DNA of 54,417 nt from Burkholderia paludis (GTDB lineage: Bacteria > Pseudomonadota > Gammaproteobacteria > Burkholderiales > Burkholderiaceae). The translations under genes and the position numbers were made by a program. The notes below the pieces were generated by a model, which ran no database searches, was not told where the DNA came from, and saw only the letters and a list, made by a program, of their open reading frames with translations. Location: the NCBI RefSeq assembly GCF_000732615.1, contig NZ_JPGL01000070.1, positions 1-54,417 of the forward strand, given 5' to 3'. This document shows positions 34,158 through 43,189 of the stretch, piece by piece. Every line of letters starts with the position of its first letter. Position 1 is the stretch's first letter.

Positions 34158-35165
34158 ATGGACGTCACCGTAATCTGGGCCGCGATCATCGCATTGGGGC
34201 TCTTCATGTACGTCGTGCTCGACGGCTTCGACCTCGGCATCGGCATCGTCTTCCCGTTCTTCCCGGACGAGAAGGAACGCGACCTGATGATGAACACGGT
34301 CGCGCCCGTGTGGGACGGCAACGAGACCTGGCTCGTGCTCGGCGGCGCCGGGCTGTTCGCGGTGTTCCCGGTCGTCTATTCGACCGTGCTGTCGGCGCTG
34401 TACCTGCCGCTGATCTTCATGCTGGTCTGCCTGATCTTCCGCGGCGTGTCGTTCGAGATCCGCGCGAAGGCGCGGCGCACCAAGCAGCTGTGGGATCTCG
34501 CGTTCATCGGCGGCTCGGCCGGCGCGACGCTGTTCCAGGGGATCGCGCTCGGCGCGTTCCTGCAGGGCATCAACGTGAAGGACGGCGTGTTCGCGGGCGA
34601 CGCGTTCGACTGGCTCACGCCGTTCAGCCTGCTGACGGGCCTCGGCCTGATCGTGACCTACGCGCTGCTCGGCTGCTGCTGGCTCGTCGCGAAGACGGAA
34701 GGCGACCTGCAGCGGCGCCTCCACCGCGTGGTGTGGCCGCTGACGGTCGTGCTGCTCGGCTTCATCGCCGTCGTCAGCCTGTGGACGCCGCTGCAGGATC
34801 CGGCCGTGGCGCAGCGCTGGTTCGATTCGGGGCTGTTCTGGCGCCTGCTGCCGGTGCCGTTCCTGGTCGTCGGGTGCGCGGTGTGGATGCGGCGCGCGGT
34901 GCGCAACCGGCACGACATGACGCCGTTCGTGCTCGCGCTGGCGCTCGTGCTGCTCGGCTACGTCGGCCTGCTCGTCACGCTGTTCCCGTATGCGATTCCT
35001 CAGACGATGACGATCTGGGAAGCGGCGGCGCCGCGTTCCAGCCAGACCTTCACGCTGGTCGGCGCAGCGGTTATCCTCCCGATCATCATCGCCTACACGA
35101 CGATGGGTTACTGGGTATTCCGAGGCAAGGTGCGCCATGAAGACCAGCATTACTACCACCACTGA
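34158..35165 (+). CDS. cydB: Cytochrome bd-type quinol oxidase subunit II
   Basis: A 335-aa subunit II with eight or nine membrane helices. It starts MDVTVIWAAIIALGLFMYVV, then LDGFDLGIGIVFPFFPDEKE, both strongly conserved in CydB/CioB, and carries WDGNETWLVLGGAGLFAVFP. It packs against CydA and stabilises the haem pocket. The last 29 bases overlap the small DUF2474-like gene in another frame, so the three genes are co-translated. Confidence 0.95.
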   Translation: MDVTVIWAAIIALGLFMYVVLDGFDLGIGIVFPFFPDEKERDLMMNTVAPVWDGNETWLVLGGAGLFAVFPVVYSTVLSALYLPLIFMLVCLIFRGVSFEIRAKARRTKQLWDLAFIGGSAGATLFQGIALGAFLQGINVKDGVFAGDAFDWLTPFSLLTGLGLIVTYALLGCCWLVAKTEGDLQRRLHRVVWPLTVVLLGFIAVVSLWTPLQDPAVAQRWFDSGLFWRLLPVPFLVVGCAVWMRRAVRNRHDMTPFVLALALVLLGYVGLLVTLFPYAIPQTMTIWEAAAPRSSQTFTLVGAAVILPIIIAYTTMGYWVFRGKVRHEDQHYYHH

Positions 35166-35316
35166 TTCCACCGGCCGCCCCGCGGCGGCGCCACGGCCGC
35201 GGATGCGCGGCTGGATGTGGTTCGTCGTTCTATGGGCGGCCGGCGTGCTCGGCGCCGTCACGCTCGGCTACGCGTTCAAGATCTTCATGAACCTGACGCT
35301 GTTCGCGGTGAAGTAA
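35137..35316 (+). CDS. Small DUF2474-like membrane subunit of the bd oxidase operon
   Basis: A 59-aa protein starting at ATG 35137 (after AAGGTG), inside the last 29 bases of cydB, and ending at TAA 35316. It has a Thr/Arg-rich head (MKTSITTTTDSTGRPAAA), RMRGW, and one membrane helix (WMWFVVLWAAGVLGAVTLGY), ending AFKIFMNLTLFAVK. Its position and single helix match DUF2474 proteins found after cioAB genes, comparable with the CydX subunit of E. coli. The assignment is by context and look. Confidence 0.75.
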   Translation: MKTSITTTTDSTGRPAAAPRPRMRGWMWFVVLWAAGVLGAVTLGYAFKIFMNLTLFAVK

Positions 35317-35425
35317 GCACCGCCCGCGTCGCCCGCCGGCGCGCATGCCGGCGCCGTGCCGCATGCCGCGCCGGCGGCGCCTCGTCCGCGCCGGCGGGGC
35401 GCGCGCCCCTCGCGGCTTCCGCGCG

Positions 35426-36124
35426 TCAGCGCCCGCCCTGCTCGCCGTCGCACTTCACCGTGCACATCGCCTTGTCCACTTCCGTGAAGAACGTCTGGTA
35501 GTACTCGGGCTCCATCACGGTCTTGGTCCGCGAATCGCCGGCGCTGTCCCACACCGTGCGATCGAATCGCGCACGCACGATCGCGACGTGCGCGTCCGGC
35601 CCCGCCCGAACCGTCACGATCGCGGCCACGCGTTCATGATCGGGCTTCACCGGCAGCATCCCGATGCGCGCCTTCAAGGCGCCGCGCAGCAGCTGCCGCC
35701 ACTTCGGGATCAGCGTGTCGCTGCGCCCCGCCTCCACCAGCCCCGAATCGCGATCGACCGTCACCGGCTCATAGCCTTGCGCGCGCAGCACGCCCGCCAC
35801 CGCGTCGAGCGTGTGCGCCTGCGTCGCGTCCTTGTAGCGGCGATCGCTGAGCATGCGCAACGTCTGCCGCTCGGTGTCCGTCAGGTCGACCTCGGTCTGG
35901 CTCGAGCTGTAGCGCACCAGCGATCCGCCGCTGCCGATCTGGCGCTCGTTCTCCGGCTTCGTCGCGCACCCGGTCAGCGCCGCGAACAGCCCGGCACAGG
36001 CCAGCGCCAGCGCACCGCGGCCACGCGCGGGCGGTGTCGCCGCCGCACGGCGCGCGGCGCGCCGGAGGCGAAGACGGTGGCGAATTCCGGTTGCCCGGGC
36101 GTCGGGTGGCGATATCATCGTCAT
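35426..36124 (-). CDS. Lipoprotein of unknown function
   Basis: A lipoprotein of up to 232 aa. The signal peptide (GALALACAGLFAALTGC) has a lipobox with Cys near residue 52 if ATG 36124 is used. That leaves an unusually long Arg/Ala-rich head, so the true start may be a GTG or TTG nearer the signal. The mature part contains SSSQTEVDLTDTERQTLRML, then LDAVAGVLRAQGYEPVTVDR, and looks like a small secreted ligand-binding or assembly domain. No family is recognised. Confidence 0.65.
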   Translation of the reverse strand: MTMISPPDARATGIRHRLRLRRAARRAAATPPARGRGALALACAGLFAALTGCATKPENERQIGSGGSLVRYSSSQTEVDLTDTERQTLRMLSDRRYKDATQAHTLDAVAGVLRAQGYEPVTVDRDSGLVEAGRSDTLIPKWRQLLRGALKARIGMLPVKPDHERVAAIVTVRAGPDAHVAIVRARFDRTVWDSAGDSRTKTVMEPEYYQTFFTEVDKAMCTVKCDGEQGGR

Positions 36125-36222
36125 CGGGGGGTTCTCCTGTCGGCGACATGATAGGCACCCGCCGCGGCCGCCGCAAACGACATTTTCTAATCCACTGTGT
36201 AGCTTTTCTTCGCGATCTCACG

Positions 36223-37131
36223 ATGCGCCGATTGCCGCCCCTGAATGCGCTGCGCAGCTTCGAAGCTGCCGGCCGCCTGCAGAGCCTGACCCTTGCCGCC
36301 GAGGAGCTGAACGTGACCCAGAGCGCGGTCGCGCAGCAGATCCGCGTGCTCGAATCGTTCTTCGGGCAGAAGCTGTTCGAGCGCGACGGGCGCTCGTTGC
36401 GGCTCACGCCGCGCGCGCGGCATTACCTCGTCGACGTCGCGAGCAGCCTCGGGCGGCTCGCGCTGGCGACCGGCCAGATGTTCGAGCCCGTCGGCGGCCA
36501 TCCGGTGCGGATCAACACGTCCGTCTCGTTCGCGCACGGTTGGTTGCTCACGCAACTGGCCGCCTTCCAGGCCGCGCACCCGGACATCGACGTGCAGCTC
36601 GTCACGACGCCCGATGCCGAGCGCGACCAGCTCGACGAATCCTGCGACGTCGTGGTCCGCCGCTATACGCCGGAGCTGCGCCGCAAGGGGTTCGTGTCGC
36701 GGCCGCTGCTCGCGACCGTCGCGGTGCCGGTATGCGCGCCCGACCATCCGGTGCTCGGGCAGGTACGCACGCCGGCCGACCTGCGCAACGCGCCGCTGCT
36801 GCATTACGCGGGCTTGCCGCAGGCATGGCAATACTGGTTCCACCAGGCCGGATCGGTCGTCACCGAGACGCTGCGCGGGCCGTTCTATCGCGAGTTCTTC
36901 CTGATGACCAAGGCCGCCGCGAGCGGGCTCGGCGTGTGCCTCGCGCCGCGCGCGGTCGTACGCGACGATCTCGAGCAAGGGCGGCTCGTCACGCTGTTTC
37001 CCGAGGTCCGCCTGGAAGGGCCGCCGTTTCATTGCCTGTATCGCGACGATGACGACGACGCGTCGCTGCGCACGTTCGTCGACTGGCTGTTTGCACGGGC
37101 GGAGGCGCTGGAAGGCGCGGTGACGGGATAG
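36223..37131 (+). CDS. LysR-family (GcvA-like) transcriptional regulator
   Basis: A 302-aa LysR regulator of the GcvA-like subgroup: LPPLNALRSFEAAGRLQSLT, AAEELNVTQSAVAQQIRVLE, then a YTPELRRKGFVSRPLLATVA effector region. It has an Asp-rich stretch near the C-terminus (DDDDDASLRTFVDWLF). It lies between the lipoprotein (divergent) and the SLOG gene (convergent), so its target could be the lipoprotein or lie elsewhere. Confidence 0.9.
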   Translation: MRRLPPLNALRSFEAAGRLQSLTLAAEELNVTQSAVAQQIRVLESFFGQKLFERDGRSLRLTPRARHYLVDVASSLGRLALATGQMFEPVGGHPVRINTSVSFAHGWLLTQLAAFQAAHPDIDVQLVTTPDAERDQLDESCDVVVRRYTPELRRKGFVSRPLLATVAVPVCAPDHPVLGQVRTPADLRNAPLLHYAGLPQAWQYWFHQAGSVVTETLRGPFYREFFLMTKAAASGLGVCLAPRAVVRDDLEQGRLVTLFPEVRLEGPPFHCLYRDDDDDASLRTFVDWLFARAEALEGAVTG

Positions 37132-37273
37132 CCGCGAGCGACGGGAGGCGCGAAAGCGGCCGAAGCAGCCGAAGCAGCCGAGGCGGCCGGATGCGGATGC
37201 AACCATGCCGCCGACATCCGGACGGCCGTGCCGCGCCGCGACGTTCGGCCGGCCAGTGCGCGGCCACGCCCGC

Positions 37274-37729
37274 CTACGCCGGATCGGCGAGCCACCACGC
37301 GACCCGCGCGACGAGCGGATCCGCGGCGTCGAAGCATTCGACGCCCGCCACCTGCGGCGCGTCGCAAATCGTGAACACCGGCTTGCCCCACTGCAATCCG
37401 AGCGCGATCTCGGACAGCGTGCCGAGCCCGCCGCCGACCGCGACCAGGCACAGCGACGCACGCGCGACCAGCGCATTGCGCGTGATGCCGAGCCCGGTCG
37501 GCAGCGCGACGCTCAGGTACGGATTCGCGTGCGTCGCATCCTCTTCGGGCAGCAACCCGATCGCGCACCCGCCGGCCGCATGCGCGCCGCGCGCGGCCGC
37601 CTCCATCACGCCCTGCTTGCCGCCGCCGACGAGCGCGACGCCCGCCGCCGCCAGCGCGTGCGCGATGCGCTCGGCAACCCGCATCTGCTCGCCGGTCGCG
37701 TCGCGCGGACCGATGATGCCGACCGGCAT
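37274..37729 (-). CDS. SLOG-fold TIGR00725-like protein
   Basis: A 151-aa Rossmann-like protein of the SLOG superfamily (TIGR00725/LOG-related). It shows VALVGGGKQGVMEAAARGAH, which resembles the PGGxGT-type nucleotide or phosphate loop (here LCLVAVGGGLGTLSEIALGL). Related proteins cleave nucleotide bases, as LOG does for cytokinins, or bind nucleotides. ATG 37729 (MPVGIIGP) starts the fold. A TTG at 37840 would add 37 residues and overlap the permease gene. It is the last gene on the transporter strand. Confidence 0.7.
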   Translation of the reverse strand: MPVGIIGPRDATGEQMRVAERIAHALAAAGVALVGGGKQGVMEAAARGAHAAGGCAIGLLPEEDATHANPYLSVALPTGLGITRNALVARASLCLVAVGGGLGTLSEIALGLQWGKPVFTICDAPQVAGVECFDAADPLVARVAWWLADPA

Positions 37730-37799
37730 GCAATGCCGCCGCGGGCCGCGCTGCCGCTGCGCGAGTTGCGCGAGCGCGCCGCGCGTCGCCGCCGACCAC

Positions 37800-38630
37800 T
37801 CAATGACGTCGTTGCCGGACAAGGCCTTCCCCCAGTGCAAGAACGCAGGTGCAGATCGCCGTCAGCACGATCGACAGCACGGCCGCCTGCGAGAAATCGG
37901 TTTGCCCGTCCGACAGCTTCAGATACATCAGCAGCGGCAGGATATTGATCTGCGTGCCGGCCAGCGCGAGCGCCGTGCCGTAGGTGCCGAGCGCGATCGC
38001 CGTGACGAGGCACCACGCGGCCGCGACCGACGGCCACAGTTCGCGCCACGCGACGTCGAGCCACGCGCGCCACGGCCGGGCGCCGAGCGTCAGCGCCGCC
38101 TCGAGCGGCCGCCGGTCGAGATTCGCGAGCGCCGGATAGATCATCAGCGCGACCCGCGGAATCAGGTAATACGCATACGCGACCGCCAGCCCCGGCATCG
38201 TGTAGATCGCGCCGCCGAGTACGGTCGGATCCGCGCCCAGCGACGCCGCCAGCATGGTGACGAAGCCCGCGCGGCCGAACGCGAGGATGAAACCGTAGGC
38301 GATCACCAGCCCGGAGAACGCGAGCGGCACGCCGAGCAGCGCGAGCGTCCAGTGGCGACGGGCGGGCGACTGGCCCGCCAGCGCGAACGCGACCGGCACG
38401 CCGACGCCGACCGACAGCGTGCCCGCGCCGGCCGCCAGCGCCAGCGAGCGCGCGATCGCATCGGCGACGAGCGGATCGCGCAGCACCGCGCCGAACGCGC
38501 GGCCGCCGTCCGTGAAGGCCGAGCCGACGAGCGCGGCGAGCGGCAGCACGAAGCACACCGCCAGCAATGCCGCCGCCGGGGCCGCGCCGAAACGGCGCAG
38601 CGCGCCGCGTTCCGCCAGGGAAGTCTGCAT
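37800..38630 (-). CDS. ABC transporter permease (second)
   Basis: A 276-aa inner-membrane permease with six helices and the cytoplasmic EAA-like loop (EAALTLGARPWRAWLDVAWR), which docks the ATPase. Its start MQTSLAERGALRRF is ten bases after the binding-protein stop, so it belongs to the same operon. It is the partner of the permease at 40807; import systems of the iron/2-aminoethylphosphonate/thiamine type often have two such subunits. Confidence 0.88.
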   Translation of the reverse strand: MQTSLAERGALRRFGAAPAAALLAVCFVLPLAALVGSAFTDGGRAFGAVLRDPLVADAIARSLALAAGAGTLSVGVGVPVAFALAGQSPARRHWTLALLGVPLAFSGLVIAYGFILAFGRAGFVTMLAASLGADPTVLGGAIYTMPGLAVAYAYYLIPRVALMIYPALANLDRRPLEAALTLGARPWRAWLDVAWRELWPSVAAAWCLVTAIALGTYGTALALAGTQINILPLLMYLKLSDGQTDFSQAAVLSIVLTAICTCVLALGEGLVRQRRH

Positions 38631-38640
38631 CGCGCGCCCC

Positions 38641-39729
38641 TTACTGGCCGAGCGTCGCCTGCGACCAGAGCTGGTCGACCTCGGCCTTGCGCGCGGCCGC
38701 CTTCGCCACGTCGAGCGGTCGCACCTGCGGCGCCTGCGGCAGCTTCGCCGCGACGTCGGGCGCGACCGGCGTGCCGGGCACGGCCGGCCGCACGAAGCCC
38801 TGCGCGAACAGCGCCTGCCCGACGTCGCTCATCACCAGGTTGAGCCAGAGCTGCGCGGCCGACGGGTTCGGGCCGTTCTTCACGAGGCTCATCGCATACG
38901 GCGCCGACACGCTGCCGTCCTGCGGAATCACGATGTCGGCCGCCTCGCCCATGCCATCGACGTACCGCGCCTTCAGGCCGTCGTTCTCGTAGCCGATCAG
39001 GATCGGAATCTCGCCCTTCACGAACTTCGCGTACGGCGTCGTGCCCTCGACCCGCAGCACGTTGCCCGCGCGCTTCAGCTTGCCGAAGAATTCCGCGCCG
39101 GGTTTCGGATTCTCGACGCTGCCGCCGTTCGCATATGCGGCCGCGAATACGGCGACCTGCCCTTGCCCGGTCGAACGAGGATCGAGATAGACCACCGTGT
39201 TGCGATATTCCGGCTTCAGCAGATCGGACCAGCGTTGCGGCACGTTCTTCACGAGCTTGCGGTTGACGAGGAACGCGATGTTCAGCGAATGCACCGCGAA
39301 CCAGCGGCCGTCCGCCGAGCGAAACACGTCCGGCAGCCTGTCGAAGTTGACCGGCTTGAACGGGGCCACGACGTCCCGGGCCTGCGCATCGAGCGCGGAT
39401 GCGGCGAAGTAGTACGCGGTATCGGCCTGCGGGCGCCGGCGCGACTTGTCGAGCGCGACCACGGTCGCCGCCGAGCCGATGTCGTTGTAGGTGATCTCGA
39501 CCTTCGGGTAGCGCTTGCGGAACTCGGCGAACAGCGCCTTCCAGTTCGCCCATTCGGGGCCCGTGTCGAACGACACGACGAGCCCCTCGTCGGCGGCCTT
39601 CGCGTACAGCGCATCCTCGCCCGGATAGAGCGGCGCGGCGTGCGCCGGCGCGGCGGCCAGCGCGGCGAACGCGCAGAGCGCCAGCACGCCGGCGCGCAAG
39701 GTGTTCACAAGAGGGTGACCAGCAGGCAT
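38641..39729 (-). CDS. ABC transporter periplasmic substrate-binding protein
   Basis: A 362-aa exported binding protein with a signal peptide (VLALCAFAALAAAPAHA). The mature part is a two-domain type-II binding protein of the Fbp-like group (LVVSFDTGPEWANWKALFAE, YFAASALDAQARDVVAPFKP, then YRNTVVYLDPRSTGQGQVAV). No Tyr pair typical of ferric-binding FbpA is evident to me, so iron is not assured. Members handle iron, 2-aminoethylphosphonate, spermidine or sulfonates. ATG 39729 follows GGAGA. Gap to the ATPase is 26 bases. Confidence 0.88.
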   Translation of the reverse strand: MPAGHPLVNTLRAGVLALCAFAALAAAPAHAAPLYPGEDALYAKAADEGLVVSFDTGPEWANWKALFAEFRKRYPKVEITYNDIGSAATVVALDKSRRRPQADTAYYFAASALDAQARDVVAPFKPVNFDRLPDVFRSADGRWFAVHSLNIAFLVNRKLVKNVPQRWSDLLKPEYRNTVVYLDPRSTGQGQVAVFAAAYANGGSVENPKPGAEFFGKLKRAGNVLRVEGTTPYAKFVKGEIPILIGYENDGLKARYVDGMGEAADIVIPQDGSVSAPYAMSLVKNGPNPSAAQLWLNLVMSDVGQALFAQGFVRPAVPGTPVAPDVAAKLPQAPQVRPLDVAKAAARKAEVDQLWSQATLGQ

Positions 39730-39755
39730 CGGAGATCTCCGTTCAATGAAATGGG

Positions 39756-40799
39756 TCAACTCGCATCCGGCGTCGCCGGCAGCACGAGCAGATGGCATGG
39801 TTCGATCGCGATGCGGCGCATGGCCGGCACGCGACCTTCGCACAGCAGCGGGCCGGCCGAGCCGGCGGGAATGAAGTCGTAGCGTTGCGTCGCGCCGAAG
39901 TAGCGCACGTCGCCCGGACGGCCGTCGAGGCGGTTCACGCCGTCGGCCGGCGGATCGGCCTGTACGTGCTCGGGCCGCACCAGCACCTCGACCTCGGCGC
40001 CCGGCGGGTGCCCGCCGGTCTCGGCGTGCAGCGTCGCGAATTGCACGTCGACCGCGCCGCGCGCGATCACGCGGCCGCGCAGCAACGTCGAATGCCCGAC
40101 GAAGCGCGCGACCCGGGCGGACACGGGACGCTCGTACAGGTCGCGCGGCGTGCCGACCTGCAGTACCCGGCCGCCGTCGACGATCGCGACGCGGTCGGCC
40201 ATGCTCAGCGCCTCGTCCTGGTCGTGCGTGACGAGCAGCGTCGTCGCCCCGCACGCGCGCTGCAACGCACGAATCTCGTCACGCAGCTGATGGCGGATGC
40301 CGGCGTCGAGCGCGGCCAGCGGCTCGTCGAGCAGCAGGAGCTTCGGTTCGATCACGAGCGCACGCGCCAGCGCGACGCGCTGCTGCTGCCCGCCGGACAG
40401 CATCGCGATGCCGCGCTCCGCATGGGCCGACAGGCCGACGCGCTCGAGCATCTCGCCCGCGCGCCGCCGCCGGAGGCCGGCCGCGACGCCGCGCATCCTC
40501 AGCCCGTACGCGACGTTGTCGGCCACCGACAGGTGCGGAAACAGCGCGTAGTGCTGGAACACCATCCCCACCTCGCGCCGCCACACCGGCACGCCCGCCA
40601 TGTCGGCGCCGCCGATCGCGATGCGGCCGCTGCCGCCGTCGAGCAGGCCGGCCGCAAGCCGCAGCAGCGTGGACTTGCCGGACCCGCTGCGCCCCATCAC
40701 CGCGAGCAGTTCGCCCGGCGCGGCGGACAGCGTGACGTCGTCGACGCCGTGACGCGCGCCGGGATACTGGAAGCTGACGTGTTCGAACTCGAGACTCAT
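39756..40799 (-). CDS. ABC transporter ATP-binding subunit
   Basis: A 347-aa ATPase. Walker A is GRSGSGKSTLLRL, the Q-loop is VFQHYALFPHL, the signature is LSGGQQQRVALARAL, and Walker B is LLLLDEPLAALD. The switch His is LVTHDQDEALSMAD. The C-terminal 100 residues form a TOBE-like domain (VARFVGHSTLLRGRVI). It is of the spermidine/iron/phosphonate-type importers. It starts seven bases after the first permease. Confidence 0.93.
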   Translation of the reverse strand: MSLEFEHVSFQYPGARHGVDDVTLSAAPGELLAVMGRSGSGKSTLLRLAAGLLDGGSGRIAIGGADMAGVPVWRREVGMVFQHYALFPHLSVADNVAYGLRMRGVAAGLRRRRAGEMLERVGLSAHAERGIAMLSGGQQQRVALARALVIEPKLLLLDEPLAALDAGIRHQLRDEIRALQRACGATTLLVTHDQDEALSMADRVAIVDGGRVLQVGTPRDLYERPVSARVARFVGHSTLLRGRVIARGAVDVQFATLHAETGGHPPGAEVEVLVRPEHVQADPPADGVNRLDGRPGDVRYFGATQRYDFIPAGSAGPLLCEGRVPAMRRIAIEPCHLLVLPATPDAS

Positions 40800-40806
40800 G
40801 ACGGAC

Positions 40807-41658
40807 TCACTTCAGACGTTGCACGGTGCCGACCGACACCAGCGTCGCGAGCACGGCGAGGACGAGCAGCACGACGGTGGCCGCGCACGCCATCCCCGAC
40901 GCACCGTAGAACGCCTGCAGCAGCACGATCGGATAGTTGCGGTAGCGAAAGCCGGCGATCAGGTTCGAGATCTGGAATTCGCCGATCGACAGCGCGGCCA
41001 CCATCACGAGCCCGGAAAACAGGCTGTGCCGCAGGTTCGGCAGCACGATCGTGACGAACTGGCGCAGCGGCGTCGCGCCGAGCGTCGCCGCGCATGCCTC
41101 GAGGCGCGCGAGGCCGAGATGGCGCAGATCGCCGAGCAGCGTCTGCAGCAGGTAGGGCAGCGTCAGCACCGCGTGGGCCGCGATCATCAGCGGCAGCGTG
41201 CCGAGCCACGGCAGCGCGTCGCCGCTGAAGATCGCGATGTAGCCGAAGCCGAGCGTCAGCGCGGGAACGCCGACCGGCATCAGCATCACGACGCGCGTCG
41301 CCATCCCGCGCCCCGCCAGGGCGCGGTGATGCAACGCGTAGGCGAGCGGCAGGCCGATCGCGGCGTTGAGCGCGCAGCACGCCAGCGCCACCGTCAGGCT
41401 CACGCCGAACGCGCGGGTGAAGCTGCGGTTCCCGGCCAGATCGGCGAACCAGTGCCAGGTGAAGCCGGTCGGCAGCAGCGTGTTCGTCCACGACTGGCCC
41501 ACCGAGCCGATTAGCAGCAGCGCGATCGGCAGCAACAGGTAAAGCCCGAACACCGCGACGAGCGCGTGCAGCAACAGGCGGCCGGCGTGCGGGCGCGCGC
41601 GCCTGTTACGCGGAATCGGAACACCACCGGCCGGTGCCGGAGCGGCGGACGCAGACAT
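40807..41658 (-). CDS. ABC transporter permease (first)
   Basis: A 283-aa permease with six helices and the EAA loop (LEACAATLGATPLRQFVTIV, then LPNLRHSL). It heads the importer operon: permease, ATPase, binding protein, permease, SLOG. ATG 41658 is the best start; the frame also opens at a TTG 18 bases upstream. It is divergent from a LysR gene with about 160 bases between them, the probable regulator of the importer. Confidence 0.88.
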   Translation of the reverse strand: MSASAAPAPAGGVPIPRNRRARPHAGRLLLHALVAVFGLYLLLPIALLLIGSVGQSWTNTLLPTGFTWHWFADLAGNRSFTRAFGVSLTVALACCALNAAIGLPLAYALHHRALAGRGMATRVVMLMPVGVPALTLGFGYIAIFSGDALPWLGTLPLMIAAHAVLTLPYLLQTLLGDLRHLGLARLEACAATLGATPLRQFVTIVLPNLRHSLFSGLVMVAALSIGEFQISNLIAGFRYRNYPIVLLQAFYGASGMACAATVVLLVLAVLATLVSVGTVQRLK

Positions 41659-41819
41659 GGAAACACTCGCGGGCAAGAGACGAAGACACCGCGCGACGCC
41701 CGTCGGGCGGGACTGTCGCGCGTTGGCTGGATGACGGCAGTGTGCGGATTCGACATGGCACCGTCATGAAAAAAACGTACAAAGCCCGCATCGATCTGTG
41801 CGCGGAAGGAATAGTCGCG

Positions 41820-42716
41820 ATGAAGCACCTGTATCCGAACGTCGCGGAACTGCACGCCTTCACGCGTTCCGCGAAGCACCTGAACTTCTCCTATGCGGCC
41901 CGCGAACTGGGCCTGACGCCCAGCGCGGTCAGCCGGCAGGTCGCGAATCTCGAGGCGCTGTTCGGCGTGAAGCTGTTCGTGCGCGAGGGGCGCGGCCTCG
42001 TCCTCACGCGCGCCGGGCAGGTGTACCACGCACGGATCGCCGGCCCGCTGCGCGAGATCGGCAACGCATCGATCGAACTGCTGAGCGCGCGCGAGAACAG
42101 CGACCTGCTGACGATCGCGAGCGTGCCGACGTTCACGACCAAGTGGCTCGTGCCGCGGCTCTCGCGCTTTCTGGCCGTCGCACCGGGCGTCACGTTGAGC
42201 TTTCGCCGCCATCTCGCCCCCGGCGACAGCTTCCCGTTCGGCCTCGATGCGGCGATCCGCTACGGCGACGGCACATGGGAAGGCGTGCGAAGCGATTACC
42301 TCGACGGACGAACCTTCGTGCCGGTCTGCACGCGCGCATTCGGCGAGCAGCATGCGTTGCGCACGCCGGCCGATGCGGTGGCGGCGCCGCGCCTCGTGCA
42401 CGAGCAGGCGGAAATCGCGTGGTCCGCCTGGGCGGAACGCCATCGCGCGACGCAGATGAACGCGCTCGCCGGGCCGCGCTTCGAACAGTATTCGGTACTG
42501 ATCCAGGCTGCGCAGGCGGGGCTCGGGCTCGCGCTCGTGCCGCGCTTTTTGATCGCGGACAATCTCGCGTCCGGTACGCTCGTCGAGCCGTTCGATGCGC
42601 CCGTCGACGTGGACGCGCAGGGGCACTACCTGTGCTACGCGCCGGAGCGACTCGAAACGAGCGAGGCGTTGCGGCAGTTCAGGGCGTGGATGCTGGACGA
42701 ATGCGCAGCCGCGTGA
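41820..42716 (+). CDS. LysR-family regulator of the ABC importer
   Basis: A 298-aa GcvA-like LysR protein: FTRSAKHLNFSYAARELGLT, PSAVSRQVANLEALFGVKLF, then an effector domain with FPFGLDAAIRYGDGTWEGVR. ATG 41820 follows GGAAGGA; ATG 41766 is an in-frame alternative with weaker support. Divergent from the importer operon, it is the likely transcription factor for it. The inducer may be the importer's substrate. Confidence 0.92.
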   Translation: MKHLYPNVAELHAFTRSAKHLNFSYAARELGLTPSAVSRQVANLEALFGVKLFVREGRGLVLTRAGQVYHARIAGPLREIGNASIELLSARENSDLLTIASVPTFTTKWLVPRLSRFLAVAPGVTLSFRRHLAPGDSFPFGLDAAIRYGDGTWEGVRSDYLDGRTFVPVCTRAFGEQHALRTPADAVAAPRLVHEQAEIAWSAWAERHRATQMNALAGPRFEQYSVLIQAAQAGLGLALVPRFLIADNLASGTLVEPFDAPVDVDAQGHYLCYAPERLETSEALRQFRAWMLDECAAA

Positions 42717-43189
42717 GCCTGGCAGGCATCGCGGTCCGGCGTGCGCGGACGTGCCCGGCGCAGCGCGGTTGCGGTCTTAAGACGTCGCGGGGCTTATGTC
42801 GGATTTACATATGATGGATGCGAAATAGACTGCTTGATGAGCGACGGGAAAGATTCGGGCAACTTCCGGGGGAAAGCCGGATCTCGAGCGCACTCGAAAA
42901 AGACGTTCCGGGGGATTGCGTCGACTCCGATCACGCAGTGCCGGCGCCGTCGGAGTCGCGCCGTTTTTACAGGGGATCAGCAAGTGCGCCGGCGGTCCAC
43001 CAGGCTGCCGGGGATCATGCGCGGCTACGCGCCTGCATTCCTGGTGCCGTGACTTTGCCCCGCGGCAAGGCCATTCGGTTGCACAGTCGAGATTGTCCGG
43101 CGGGGGTGCCACCCGTCGAACGATTTCCATGCACGAACGTTCCGCGATCCGCAACGGGTCGCCGGGGACGAACGCGCGCGAGAATAACC
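42717..43189. other. Long, less GC-rich leader of the glycosidase gene
   Basis: About 473 bases between the LysR and glycosidase genes, visibly poorer in GC than its neighbours. A TATGAT box (42810-42815) may be a -10 element without a clear -35. A 9-bp stem and an overlapping U-tailed hairpin lie at 42922-42968. The rest shows no gene. Confidence 0.5.
42922..42968 (+). terminator. Competing hairpins, one with a U-tract
   Basis: CGACTCCGA (42922-42930) pairs with TCGGAGTCG (42950-42958). Alternatively CGGCGC (42942-42947) pairs with GCGCCG (42958-42963), followed by TTTTT. The two cannot form together as simple nested hairpins. It may be the LysR terminator, about 205-250 bases past its stop, or an attenuator 220 bases before the glycosidase. 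Confidence 0.5.

Noticed and set aside
42780..42970. c-di-GMP (GEMM) riboswitch before the glycosidase
   Set aside because: The core GCACAGGGCAAA-type sequence is absent; only general hairpins are seen.
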